From a virus, in the IMG/VR virus record IMGVR_UViG_3300032053_000164, positions 1-42,226 of that record: a stretch of 42,226 bases of DNA. One strand, 5' to 3'. Positions 8,754-17,437 of this stretch are shown piece after piece. The position numbers were made by a program, and so were the translations under genes. Every line of letters begins with the position of its first letter. Position 1 is the stretch's first letter. Under the pieces are notes generated by a model. The model saw nothing but the letters and a program-made list of their open reading frames with translations, was not told where the DNA came from and made no database searches.

Positions 8754-8790
8754 TATCAACTCTTACTTCTTGCCATAAACTACAAACACA

Positions 8791-8825
8791 GGGAAGAGAT
8801 GAAGTCAAAAGCTTTGTCTCTTTCT
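8791..8825 (+). terminator. Hairpin between ssb and recA (attenuator or processing site)
   Basis: Arms 8791-8804 and 8812-8825 pair over 14 positions, four of them G-U wobbles, around a 7-base loop. The tail (GCATTTG) is not a clean U-run, so this may attenuate transcription or stabilise or process mRNA ends rather than terminate fully. It could let ssb be made in excess over recA. Confidence 0.45.
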
Positions 8826-8888
8826 GCATTTGTGGTTTGGTATAACCTCAAGCAATGTTAACATCACACAAAGGAAACACACGCACAC

Positions 8889-10172
8889 ATGGCTCCACAA
8901 AAGAAAACCACACCAGCAAAACCAGTTCCAGCTACTTCAACGGTTCCAACAAACGCAAACGAAGACTTTGCAGCTGATCTTGTTAGACAGATCAACAAGG
9001 AACTAGGAAGTCGTGTTGCTTATAACCTATCAACAGACGATGCTCCAACAAACATTAATCATTGGACCAGTCTTGGGTCTATGCAACTTGATAGGATTAT
9101 TTCTAATAAATCCATTGGTGGGCTGCCGGAAGGTAGAATAATCGAGATACAATCTCAGCCTTCAACCGGGAAAACGCACCTAGCATACGAAGCTGCGAAA
9201 GATACTCAGCGCAATGGTGGAATTGTTGTTTATATCGATGCAGAACACGCTACTTCTGTTGCAAACCTAGAGCTTGTTGGAATCAACATCCGTAAGAACT
9301 TCGTATTCGTTGAAGAATCATGCACAGAGAGCATTTTAACAATTATTGAGTCCACTGTGCTTAAAGCAAGAGCTCTTGCCGAAGCAAAGAAGAACATCCC
9401 AGTTCTTGTTGTATGGGACAGTGTTTCTGCTTCTTGCCCAAAAGCAGAACTTGAAGGCACATACGAACAGAATACAATAGGGCTTCAAGCCAGAGTATTG
9501 TCTAAGGGAATGAGAAAACTTGCATCTGTTATTGCAAATCAACGTGTAACTTTGTTATTAATTTCACAACAGCGCGAAAAGATTGGAGTAATGTTTGGAG
9601 ATCCGACAACCACTCCTGGAGGTAAGGCAATTCCCTATCATTCTTCTGTAAGAATTAAGTTGAACGGTGGACAGCAGATAAAAAAGACGATAAATGGAAA
9701 AGAAATCGTTGTTGGAATTCATGTTAGTGCAAAGATTATCAAGAACAAGGTTGCAAGACCATGGCGCGAAGTTGAGTTTGAAATAATCTTTGGTAAAGGC
9801 GTACAAGAAACAGAGCAGTTGTTTGATGCTCTCCGTGAGTACTGTGATTTTCAAGTTAAGGCAGAAAAGCCGATAGTAACTTCTGATGGCAAAGCAAGAA
9901 TTCTTGTTGATGGTGGGGGAGCATGGAAACACTTTACAGTAACAGATACTAAAACAGGAGAAGTTCTTAAGGATGTTACTTTCCACAAGACCGATTTCAC
10001 CGAGAAAGTTCTCAAGGTTCCGGAACTCAAACCGTATGTGGACTGTCTGATGGATGCTTGTTTTATCATGAACACAGAAGACGCAGAACACATCACAGCA
10101 GCTAGTGTTGATACAACTTCCGTTGAAGAAATGGAAGCGGTTGAGCTTGAGCACAGCACCGACCAGCCATAA
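8889..10172 (+). CDS. RecA/UvsX-like recombinase
   Basis: A 427-residue ATPase that should form filaments on single-stranded DNA and drive strand exchange in phage recombination-dependent replication. Walker A is SQPSTGKT (residues 89-96, Ser in place of the usual first Gly). The catalytic Glu119 is in YIDAEHA. Walker B is PVLVVWD (171-177). A loop-2 region FGDPTTTPGGKAIPYHSS follows. The first 25 residues are a Pro/Thr/Lys-rich tail, and the C-terminal 100 residues are acidic and not obviously conserved. The start lies in the series ACACACGCACACATG with a weak AAGGA about 13 bases upstream. A TATAAC at 8841-8846 could be a -10 element, but there is no matching -35. Confidence 0.92.
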   Translation: MAPQKKTTPAKPVPATSTVPTNANEDFAADLVRQINKELGSRVAYNLSTDDAPTNINHWTSLGSMQLDRIISNKSIGGLPEGRIIEIQSQPSTGKTHLAYEAAKDTQRNGGIVVYIDAEHATSVANLELVGINIRKNFVFVEESCTESILTIIESTVLKARALAEAKKNIPVLVVWDSVSASCPKAELEGTYEQNTIGLQARVLSKGMRKLASVIANQRVTLLLISQQREKIGVMFGDPTTTPGGKAIPYHSSVRIKLNGGQQIKKTINGKEIVVGIHVSAKIIKNKVARPWREVEFEIIFGKGVQETEQLFDALREYCDFQVKAEKPIVTSDGKARILVDGGGAWKHFTVTDTKTGEVLKDVTFHKTDFTEKVLKVPELKPYVDCLMDACFIMNTEDAEHITAASVDTTSVEEMEAVELEHSTDQP

Positions 10173-10177
10173 GAGAT

Positions 10178-10205
10178 TTGGTTTTGGTATCAAATAAGTT
10201 ATACT
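10178..10205 (+). promoter_or_regulatory. Weak promoter candidate before dut
   Basis: TTGGTT at 10178-10183, a 16-base spacer and TATACT at 10200-10205. The -10 is good, while the -35 matches only three of six. It lies in the 54-base gap between recA and dut. Confidence 0.3.
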
Positions 10206-10226
10206 ACCAACAAGGGTATAACATAC

Positions 10227-10739
10227 ATGTCAGAAGCTTTCCTTCCTCTAAACATCAAGTTCAAACGTACACACTGGAATGCTAAGCTACCGGTCGCAAA
10301 CAAACAAGGCGACGTTGGTTTTGATCTATCTTGTTATGAAAATTTTGTTCTCTATCCTGGGCAAACACTTGCCGTTAACACGGGACTCCAAGTAGCTGAT
10401 CTTCCAGCTAGCCTACCAACCAACCTTGGATACTTTCTTAAGATTGAAAGTCGTTCTGGATTAGCAATCAAAGGCATTGTTGCAACCGCGGGAATTATTG
10501 ATCTTAGTTTTCGCGGAAATATTTGTGTGATTCTCCATAACAGCAATCTTCCTCCAGCCGCAGCTCTTCACTGTCCATTTCCAAACAACGCAAGCCCAGT
10601 CGAGTTTAAAGCTGGAGACAGAATAGCACAGTTGATTGTTCATCACATCTCTTCTGGTCCAGAAGTTGTGTTTGAAGAAACAGATGTTATAACAGAAACG
10701 GTAAGGAACGCAGCTGGTTTTGGAAGTTCTGGAAGATAG
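10227..10739 (+). CDS. dut: dUTP diphosphatase (trimeric dUTPase)
   Basis: A 170-residue enzyme that hydrolyses dUTP to dUMP and pyrophosphate, keeping uracil out of DNA and supplying dUMP for the ThyA encoded at 27334. All five motifs of trimeric dUTPases are visible in order: GDVGFDL (28-34), ESRSGLA (74-80), AGIIDLSFRG (88-97, catalytic Asp92), AGDRIAQLIV (129-138) and the C-terminal lid AGFGSSGR (163-170). Length is normal for the family with a small insertion (about 108-124). The downstream gene starts one base after its stop. Confidence 0.95.
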   Translation: MSEAFLPLNIKFKRTHWNAKLPVANKQGDVGFDLSCYENFVLYPGQTLAVNTGLQVADLPASLPTNLGYFLKIESRSGLAIKGIVATAGIIDLSFRGNICVILHNSNLPPAAALHCPFPNNASPVEFKAGDRIAQLIVHHISSGPEVVFEETDVITETVRNAAGFGSSGR

Positions 10740-10740
10740 A

Positions 10741-11193
10741 GTGCTTTACTATCCTCCAACTGGCGATGTTGTTTGTTCTGTTGAAAAGCTAAACAGTCTT
10801 GAGCCTGGGAAAATAATTAAAGGCTTCTCTGTAGCTTCGAACAACATCAGAGGCTTTGTAGAACGAACTTTGCTTCTTTCTATGGATGGTTGGTCATCAA
10901 CAAACCCACAAGACACCAAGCTAGATGCTGCTCACGTTGACTGGATTTCAGAAGAAACTGTTGATAGGATGCGACTTGTTAAAGTTCGTACGATTATCCT
11001 TGGGACTCGACAAGATAACTCCTACGGAGGAAACCCAGATATCGAAGTGTTTGCTTGGGACGAACCAATCGGAATGTTCCTCGGAGAGTTCATCGTTCTC
11101 TCGGATCAAGAAGTTTTGGTTCACATACTAACCAAGTCTACGTTAGGTTGGTTGTCTCTTTGTCTACGCGAAGGAAGGTTTGAAGTGGTATGA
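10741..11193 (+). CDS. Hypothetical protein in replication operon
   Basis: A 150-residue protein of mixed alpha/beta appearance with no motif I recognise. I place the start at GTG 10741, one base after the dut stop, with GGAAG about 9 bases upstream. A TTG at 10720 would extend it by seven residues into dut. Its TGA overlaps the ATG of the exonuclease gene (ATGA), so it is co-translated with replication genes. Phrases such as EVFAWDEPIGMFLGE suggest a compact globular fold. Function unknown. Confidence 0.7.
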   Translation: MLYYPPTGDVVCSVEKLNSLEPGKIIKGFSVASNNIRGFVERTLLLSMDGWSSTNPQDTKLDAAHVDWISEETVDRMRLVKVRTIILGTRQDNSYGGNPDIEVFAWDEPIGMFLGEFIVLSDQEVLVHILTKSTLGWLSLCLREGRFEVV

Positions 11194-12197
11194 TAGAGCA
11201 AAATCGCAGACCAATATTAATTTTAGATGGGCTGAACAATTTCATTCCAAGCTTCTGCGTTAATGAATCAATGACCGTAGCTGGGGAATTGGTTGGTGGA
11301 GTGCTTGGGTTTCTTCGAGTGCTCAGGAACTTAGTGTCCCAGTTTAAACCATCTCAAGTGTTTGTGTGCTGGGAGCAAGGCGGAGCAAGTCCAAGACGAA
11401 AGCACATCTACCCAGAGTACAAAGCAAACAGAGCTAAGGGATCTGAGTTCAAAGAACTCTACAAAGAAAACGGTAAGCTAAATCCAATGGCAGATCAAGA
11501 GAACAAAGCAAAACAGCTGATGTTGCTCTCAACAGCTCTTGGTTTCCTTCCAGTGTGTCAGCTCTATGTTCAAGACGTTGAAGCTGACGACATTGTTGCT
11601 TGGCTTGTCAAGACAAAGTTCAAGACTTACGAAGGAAACAAGATTGTTGTTTCTAATGACAAAGATTTCTATCAGTTGCTGGAAGATGACTCCGTTAGGA
11701 TTTACAACCCAGCTACAAAGAGCTTGGTTACGAGAGAAGATGTTGTTTCCAAGTTCTCAATTGACCCAAGAAACATCACGCTTGCTAGAGCTGTTGTTGG
11801 AGATGAATCAGACAACATTGCAGGCGTTCCAGGTATAGGTTTAAAGACCATCGCCAAGCGCTTTGGAGAGCTATTAGACGGCTCAAAAGATTATGACGTA
11901 GGTTGGCTTGTTGAGAAATCTAAGGTGTCCCAAATCGAAACCAAGAAGCCCCCACGGTGTTTTCAAGATATTGTTCTGAATGAATCTATAGTTCGAAGGA
12001 ACTGGCAACTGATGTATCTTGACAACAGTTCTCTTGCTGTTAGTCAGATAGCTAAGCTGGACTACAGGATTGACGAGTTCAAGCCGGTGATAAACTACAT
12101 GGCTTACCTCAAGGTGTTTACTGGAGCAGATATTCCTGTAACACGCGACATAGACGCCATTCCATCGGAATTTAGGTTCTTGACAATAACTTCATAA
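11190..12197 (+). CDS. 5'-3' exonuclease / flap endonuclease (FEN family)
   Basis: A 335-residue nuclease expected to remove RNA primers and flaps during lagging-strand processing, the task of the N-terminal domain of Pol I. Conserved FEN features are ILDGLN (Asp13), the basic arch RRKHIYPEYKANR (69-81), VEADD (130-134), VSNDKDF (154-160) and VGDESDNIAGVPGIGLKT (203-220), which joins the last metal-ligand Asp residues to the helix-hairpin-helix DNA grip. The first acidic loop is CWEQGG, where many members have FDxG. It is physically separate from the polymerase gene, so the phage carries a split Pol I-like set. Confidence 0.92.
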   Translation: MIEQNRRPILILDGLNNFIPSFCVNESMTVAGELVGGVLGFLRVLRNLVSQFKPSQVFVCWEQGGASPRRKHIYPEYKANRAKGSEFKELYKENGKLNPMADQENKAKQLMLLSTALGFLPVCQLYVQDVEADDIVAWLVKTKFKTYEGNKIVVSNDKDFYQLLEDDSVRIYNPATKSLVTREDVVSKFSIDPRNITLARAVVGDESDNIAGVPGIGLKTIAKRFGELLDGSKDYDVGWLVEKSKVSQIETKKPPRCFQDIVLNESIVRRNWQLMYLDNSSLAVSQIAKLDYRIDEFKPVINYMAYLKVFTGADIPVTRDIDAIPSEFRFLTITS

Positions 12198-12200
12198 TGG

Positions 12201-12225
12201 AAGAATGAGTCTGTGGACCATTCTT
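12201..12225 (+). terminator. Hairpin after exonuclease gene
   Basis: AAGAATG (12201-12207) pairs with CATTCTT (12219-12225), and GTC pairs with GAC inside, with one bulged A and a TGTG loop. It is followed by ATTCCTTA rather than a full U-run, so a weak terminator or attenuator is likely. It starts three bases after the exonuclease stop. Confidence 0.45.
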
Positions 12226-12255
12226 ATTCCTTACCCAAGACGGAGTGATTGAGCG

Positions 12256-12284
12256 TTCAAATCTTATTACCTACCTGCTATACC
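12256..12284 (+). promoter_or_regulatory. Promoter candidate upstream of helicase gene
   Basis: TTCAAA at 12256-12261, a 17-base spacer and TATACC at 12279-12284, in the 124-base gap between the exonuclease hairpin and the helicase start. Matches are four and five of six. Correct spacing and position give moderate support. Confidence 0.4.
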
Positions 12285-12321
12285 TTAAGGTTCTCTAACC
12301 ACCACACACCACGGAGTATCA

Positions 12322-13767
12322 ATGTCTGTTTTGCCAACAAATGACGGAGCTGCAACTTCTTTTGCAAGTTTTGGGCGTGCTTTCCAAGAAAAGTGTATGC
12401 AAGCGTTGATAGCGGATAGAAGCTGGGCTATTCAGTTTATCGAAGTGTTCAACGTCGATGAGTGTCTAGACCAAGCTTATCTTAAACTTGTTGCGAACAA
12501 GTACATCAACCACTACAAAACCTACAAAGAGTTTCCTTCAACCGATCTGCTTATTACCATCCTAAGAGATGGTCTAGATGTTGAACGAGACATGGTACTC
12601 CGTACACAGTGCGTCGAGTTCATGAAGCGCGTTATCTCAAACCAAGAGCTCGGTGACTTGCCTTGGGTAAAAGACAGAGCATTCCAGTTCTGCCGTCAAC
12701 AACTTCTCAAGAAAGCTCTTCTTGACTGCGTTGGAGTAATTCAAACAGAGAAGTATGAGAGCGTTGTTGAAATCATGAAAACAGCTATTGTAGCTGGAGA
12801 AGCTTCGACTTCTGGTCATGACTACAACAACGACTTGGATGCACGATACTCAGAAACCTTTCGAAAAGCCGTACCAACAGGAATCCCAGAGCTTGATGAC
12901 AGAAAGATTCTGAATGGCGGGCTAGGTGCAGGTGAAATTGGTATTATAGTTTCACCTGCGGGCACTGGTAAAAGTCAGGTGCTAGTTCACCTTGGAGCAC
13001 AGGCTTTGCTGCGTGGTAAAACAGTGTTCTACTACACCATGGAGCTGAATGAGCGCTATGTTGGAATTAGATTCGACAGTCACCTAACAGATATTCCCAG
13101 CCTTGATTGTTTTGATACGAAAGACCTAATCAAGCAGTACTTCGAAGACCACAAGGATACACTTGGAAAGTTGTTTATCAAAGAGTATCCACCAAAGACC
13201 ATTACGGTTAACACGCTTCATGCACACATAGAGAAACTGGCTACAAAAGGTGTTAGACCAGACTTGGTGTTGGTTGACTATGCTGGAATCATCCGTTCTA
13301 CAGAGAAGTACGAACTACCGAGGATGGAATACCAGCAGATCATCCAAGAACTAAGGAAGTTTGCTAAGGAAAGGGACATTCCGGTGTGGACGGCGCTACA
13401 GTCCAACAAGGAAGGTGCTAAGAGTGATATTATTGATATCACAAACATGGCAGAGTCTTATGGGCAAGCAGCAGAAGCGGACTTTGTGTTGGGACTACAA
13501 CGACCAAGCACACAGAAGTCTACAGGCTACGGAAACATCTTCATAGCAAAGAACAGAGCCGGGATGGATGGTATCCAGTATAAAATTCACTTGGATACCT
13601 CGCGTAGTAAGCTTAGGATCTTGACACAAGATGAAGTTGATCAAGTCAGTCAAAGCACGGACGAAGAAAAAGACAGAATGAGCAACGATGTTCTCAGCTC
13701 GTTCAAAGAATCTATCAGAAAGAAACGAGAACAGTTCGTGAAGTTAGGTCCAAAGGAAAACAAGTAA
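12322..13767 (+). CDS. DnaB-like replicative DNA helicase
   Basis: A 481-residue protein expected to be the hexameric 5'-3' fork helicase. The N-terminal 170 residues are helical, as in DnaB/gp41 N-domains. The RecA-like motor begins around VPTGIPELDD (184-193). Walker A is SPAGTGKS (211-218), followed by FYYTMELNERYVGIR (236-250, catalytic Glu241). A Walker B stretch DLVLVDYAG is near 315, then TALQSNKEG and a region with an FIAKNRAGMDG arginine-finger-like motif. An ACGGAGTATCA ribosome site precedes ATG. No primase domain is fused, and no separate primase is visible in this window. Confidence 0.88.
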   Translation: MSVLPTNDGAATSFASFGRAFQEKCMQALIADRSWAIQFIEVFNVDECLDQAYLKLVANKYINHYKTYKEFPSTDLLITILRDGLDVERDMVLRTQCVEFMKRVISNQELGDLPWVKDRAFQFCRQQLLKKALLDCVGVIQTEKYESVVEIMKTAIVAGEASTSGHDYNNDLDARYSETFRKAVPTGIPELDDRKILNGGLGAGEIGIIVSPAGTGKSQVLVHLGAQALLRGKTVFYYTMELNERYVGIRFDSHLTDIPSLDCFDTKDLIKQYFEDHKDTLGKLFIKEYPPKTITVNTLHAHIEKLATKGVRPDLVLVDYAGIIRSTEKYELPRMEYQQIIQELRKFAKERDIPVWTALQSNKEGAKSDIIDITNMAESYGQAAEADFVLGLQRPSTQKSTGYGNIFIAKNRAGMDGIQYKIHLDTSRSKLRILTQDEVDQVSQSTDEEKDRMSNDVLSSFKESIRKKREQFVKLGPKENK

Positions 13768-13768
13768 C

Positions 13769-16700
13769 ATGGTTACACACGCAGAAGCGTTGAAGAATTC
13801 GATAGAGTATTTTGGTGGAAATGAGCTGGCAGCTAGCGCTTTTGTTGGCAAGTATGCACTCAAGAACCTCGAAGGAGAGTTGCTGGAATCCACTCCAGAT
13901 GAGATGCACAGAAGACTATCCAAGGAGTTTGCTAGGATAGAAGCAAAGTATCCAAACCCACTTTCAGAAGAAGAGATATACCAGCTCCTAAGAAAGTTTA
14001 AGAACCTTATTCCACAAGGGAGTCCGATGGCTGGGATTGGTAACAGTTTCCAGACAATGAGTTTGTCTAATTGTTATGTAATCGGGCTTAGTGATTCATA
14101 TGGATCAATCATGAAAGCTGACGAAGAATTAGCCCATGTTTTTCGTCGTAGAGGTGGTTGTGGTTTAGATTTATCTGCTCTTAGACCAGAAGGAATGTCA
14201 GTAAGTAATGCCGCTGGAACTACTACCGGCGTTGGTACTTTCATGGAACGATTTTCTAACACATGTAGAGAAGTCGGCCAGAAATCCAGGAGAGGAGCTG
14301 AGATGCAAACACTATCAGTCCATCATCCAGACATTCTTACTTTCGTCAACATTAAAAAAGATAAAACAAAAGTAACTGGATCGAATATCTCTGTGCGTTT
14401 AACAGATGAATTCATGCAGGCAGTTAAAACTGATTCACTTTACGAACAGCGCTGGCCGGTTGACTCTAAAACTCCAAAAATCAGCAAGATGGTATCAGCA
14501 AAGGATATTTGGAATGAAATAATCACAGCAGCTTGGGAATCAGCAGAACCTGGAATCTTGTTCTGGGATAATGTGCTAAAAAACAGTCCAGCAGATTGTT
14601 ACAGCGATTTTGGCTATAAAACTCAGTCAACCAACCCCTGCCTTCACGAAAGTGTGTTAATTGCCACGGCAGACGGAAGAAATTCTGTGTCTATTAGGCA
14701 ATTAGCAGAAGAAGGAAAAGATATCCCAGTTTATTCAGCAAACCCAACGACTGGCGAAGTATCTATTAAAACTGGACGTAATCCAAGAATCACTGGATAC
14801 AATCAACCACTAGTGGAAGTAAAGCTTGATAATGGAACCAGCTTTAAAGTTACACCAAATCACAAATTCATGTTACGAGATGGAACTCCTATTGAAGCTC
14901 GGTTATTGAAATCTGGGGATAGTCTCTCTGCGTTTAATAAAACACTAGAACCAGTAACAAAAACACTCCAACGTCGTTTTAGTAGCAATGAATGGCTGAT
15001 TTTCGCGAAGGAAAACACTCTTCCTCAAGATTTTTCCGATTGGCGTAAAGAAAAGCTTGGCTCGGTTCAAGAGCTAGCATTAGCATGCGCCATTGAACTT
15101 GGGTTTGAATACACGGATAAAGATCCAAGATTAGTGAAGACGTTGCATAATATGGCGGAACAAGGTTATATTGGACGAATTACAGATAACTTTGTTGAAG
15201 TGCAAAAAACATGCGAGCAATGCAAAAGTTTATTTTTTATTCAGCACGAACATCGCGAAGTAAGTTATTGCTCAACTCAGTGTGGTTTATTGCATTTAAA
15301 TGCAGAATCACATATTAAATCGATTCGTCTTGCAAGAACCCAAGCAACTTATAAAAAACAAAGCATCGATCTAAAACAGCAGCAATCAAAAATTTACTCT
15401 GATCTTAAGTTTTCTTTAAAGCGAAAACCAATGCTCAAGGAATGGGAACAAGCTTGCAAAGATTCTGGACTATCGTTTAGATTGAAAACTAAGTTTGGTT
15501 TTCAAAACATAAAAGAACTACAAGCAGCTGCTAAAACTTATAACCATAAAGTAGTATCAGTAGATCCAGTAGAAGGTTTGCATACTGTTTATAACATTAC
15601 AGTAGACGACAACCACACTCTAGCAATTATTTCTCCAATAATCAGTGAAAAGTATAATAAACTTTGGTTTACAGGCGCGAACGTATTCCAATGCGGCGAA
15701 ATACCCCTTTCAATTGGAGACGCTTGCCGCCTGTTGCTTGTAAACTGCATGGGAAATGTAAAGAATCCGTTTTCTACCGCAGTAAAGTTCGACTGGGATG
15801 AATTTGAGAAAAACTGTGTCCTAGGACAGCGGTTAATGGATGACCTTGTGGATTTAGAACTTGAGTGTGTTGATAGAATTTTAACAAAGGTTGAATCAGA
15901 TCCAGAACCGGCTTATGTAAAACAAACTGAACATGATCTTTGGACTAGAGTTAGAAATGCATGTATGATGGGTCGCCGCACTGGTCTTGGTCTTACAGCT
16001 GTTGGTGATGTTATAGCTTCTCTCGGAATGAGATATGCTAGCCGTGAATCTATAGAGTTTATTGAAAAACTTTATAAAACCATGGAAGTGGCAAGTTATC
16101 GTTCTTCGGTTCAGCTAGCAAAAGAGCGTGGCGCTTTTCCAATTTTTTCGTATGACTTGGAAAAAGCCCATCCTTTCATTCAAAAGATTCTGGATCAAGA
16201 CCCAGTGCTTCGATCTGAATATTCACTATACGGAAGAAGAAACATCGCGAACACAACAACGCCACCAGCTGGAACAACTTCTCTTCTTGCTTGTCTCTCA
16301 GAAGAGCACCACTTGTTTGGCACAACATCAGGAATTGAACCTGCTTATTTGATTTCATATACAAGACGAAAGAAAATCAACCCAAACGACAAAGGAACGC
16401 GCGTTGATTTTGTTGATGACCTAGGAGATTCTTGGCAAGAATACTTGGTTCATCACCCGGGATTCAAACTCTGGGATTTGGTAAAGTCGGAAGAATATGA
16501 CAGAGGATTAAAGGAAACCGGTTCAAGTCCTTTCTATCACGATCCAAAGCCAGAGAATTCGCCTTACTGGAAGAGCACTTCTGCTGATGTTGACTGGGAA
16601 TCTGGCGTTGAACTTCAAGCAGCTGCGCAGCGTTGGATTTGCCATTCCATATCACGTACAGCTAACCTGCCAAGCACAGCTACAAAAGAACTGGTTGGCA

Positions 16701-17392
16701 ACATCTACATGAAGGCTTGGGAGGCTGGCTGTAAAGGCTATACGGTCTACAGGGATGGGTCTAGATCGGGCGTTCTCGTTTCGAATGACCAAGCGGCTGG
16801 GAATAATTCCGGAACCCTAGAATCGGCTTTTATTCAAACCCAAGCACCCAAGCGTCCAAAGGAACTCGAATGCGACATATACCAGAGCACCGTTAACGGA
16901 GAGAAGTGGACAATCTTCGTTGGGCTGCTCGATGGAAAGCCATACGAAATTATGGCTGGGCTGTCTCAGAAAATCTCTCTACCAAAGCGAGTAAAGAAAG
17001 GAAAGCTTGTAAAACACAACGGAGAGATTAATCCAGCAATCTACAACCTCCACTATGACTACGACATTCAAGATGGCGAAGCAATAGTAAAAGATATTGG
17101 AAACATCTTTGAGAACAAGACCAACTCAGCTTTCACTAGAACACTTTCCCTGTCTCTGAGGCACGGTGCTCCGGTTGTATATGTGGTCGAACAGCTGAAC
17201 AAAGGTTCCGATAAAGAATCTGACTTGTTTTCCATATCAAAAGGCATTGCTCGTGTACTAAAGAACTATATCACTGATGGAACTAAAGGAACGGCAAAGA
17301 AATGTCCTGAATGCAAAGGCGATAAACTGGCTTTTCAAGAAGGCTGCATTCGTTGTTTAAATCCGGATTGTGGATATTCTAAATGTGGGTAA
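13769..17392 (+). CDS. nrdJ: Class II (B12-dependent) ribonucleotide reductase, intein-containing
   Basis: A 1207-codon frame. Removing the intein (residues 291-641) leaves an 856-residue reductase that makes deoxyribonucleotides using adenosylcobalamin. Redox Cys102 is in LSNCYV. The thiyl-radical cysteine is in NPCGEIPL (Cys642 after the intein), and the partner cysteine is Cys653 in GDACRL. The barrel features TPPAGTTS and TSGIEPAYLISYTRR follow, then AGCKGYTVYRDGSRSG. The C-terminus is the NrdJ tail CPEC...GC..C..DCGYSKCG, whose cysteines bind zinc or shuttle electrons. No separate small subunit is seen, as expected for class II. The gene starts two bases after the helicase stop. Confidence 0.93.
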   Translation: MVTHAEALKNSIEYFGGNELAASAFVGKYALKNLEGELLESTPDEMHRRLSKEFARIEAKYPNPLSEEEIYQLLRKFKNLIPQGSPMAGIGNSFQTMSLSNCYVIGLSDSYGSIMKADEELAHVFRRRGGCGLDLSALRPEGMSVSNAAGTTTGVGTFMERFSNTCREVGQKSRRGAEMQTLSVHHPDILTFVNIKKDKTKVTGSNISVRLTDEFMQAVKTDSLYEQRWPVDSKTPKISKMVSAKDIWNEIITAAWESAEPGILFWDNVLKNSPADCYSDFGYKTQSTNPCLHESVLIATADGRNSVSIRQLAEEGKDIPVYSANPTTGEVSIKTGRNPRITGYNQPLVEVKLDNGTSFKVTPNHKFMLRDGTPIEARLLKSGDSLSAFNKTLEPVTKTLQRRFSSNEWLIFAKENTLPQDFSDWRKEKLGSVQELALACAIELGFEYTDKDPRLVKTLHNMAEQGYIGRITDNFVEVQKTCEQCKSLFFIQHEHREVSYCSTQCGLLHLNAESHIKSIRLARTQATYKKQSIDLKQQQSKIYSDLKFSLKRKPMLKEWEQACKDSGLSFRLKTKFGFQNIKELQAAAKTYNHKVVSVDPVEGLHTVYNITVDDNHTLAIISPIISEKYNKLWFTGANVFQCGEIPLSIGDACRLLLVNCMGNVKNPFSTAVKFDWDEFEKNCVLGQRLMDDLVDLELECVDRILTKVESDPEPAYVKQTEHDLWTRVRNACMMGRRTGLGLTAVGDVIASLGMRYASRESIEFIEKLYKTMEVASYRSSVQLAKERGAFPIFSYDLEKAHPFIQKILDQDPVLRSEYSLYGRRNIANTTTPPAGTTSLLACLSEEHHLFGTTSGIEPAYLISYTRRKKINPNDKGTRVDFVDDLGDSWQEYLVHHPGFKLWDLVKSEEYDRGLKETGSSPFYHDPKPENSPYWKSTSADVDWESGVELQAAAQRWICHSISRTANLPSTATKELVGNIYMKAWEAGCKGYTVYRDGSRSGVLVSNDQAAGNNSGTLESAFIQTQAPKRPKELECDIYQSTVNGEKWTIFVGLLDGKPYEIMAGLSQKISLPKRVKKGKLVKHNGEINPAIYNLHYDYDIQDGEAIVKDIGNIFENKTNSAFTRTLSLSLRHGAPVVYVVEQLNKGSDKESDLFSISKGIARVLKNYITDGTKGTAKKCPECKGDKLAFQEGCIRCLNPDCGYSKCG
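14639..15691 (+). mobile_element. Intein inserted in NrdJ catalytic motif
   Basis: The insertion is a 351-residue protein element splitting NP/CGE of the reductase active site. It starts with Cys291 in block A (CLHESVLIATADG). Block B shows TPNH (362-365), block F is VYNITVDDNH (607-616), and the element ends TGANVFQ followed by the extein Cys642. The last residue is Gln641 with Phe before it, not the usual His-Asn. The middle carries a four-cysteine motif (Cys482, Cys485, Cys501, Cys505) and a basic region with RKPMLKEWEQACKDSG (552-567). No LAGLIDADG, HNH or GIY-YIG motif was found by eye, so the homing nuclease is absent or of an unrecognised type. Confidence 0.9.
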
Positions 17393-17402
17393 CGATTCCA
17401 GG

Positions 17403-17431
17403 TAGACAGTTTTTAGTTTAGCCTCTATACT
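17403..17431 (+). promoter_or_regulatory. Sigma70-type promoter of ncRNA
   Basis: TAGACA at 17403-17408, a 17-base spacer and TATACT at 17426-17431, starting 11 bases after the nrdJ stop. It has the same -35 and spacer as the ssb promoter at 7828. The predicted start is near 17438, in a region without ORFs that ends in a strong terminator. Confidence 0.65.
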
Positions 17432-17437
17432 TACAAC

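Noticed and set aside
9564-10193. 209-codon minus-strand ORF opposite recA
   Set aside because: It mirrors the recA coding frame, is Cys/Phe/Ser-rich without motifs, and has no ribosome site. The plus-strand recombinase explains this DNA.
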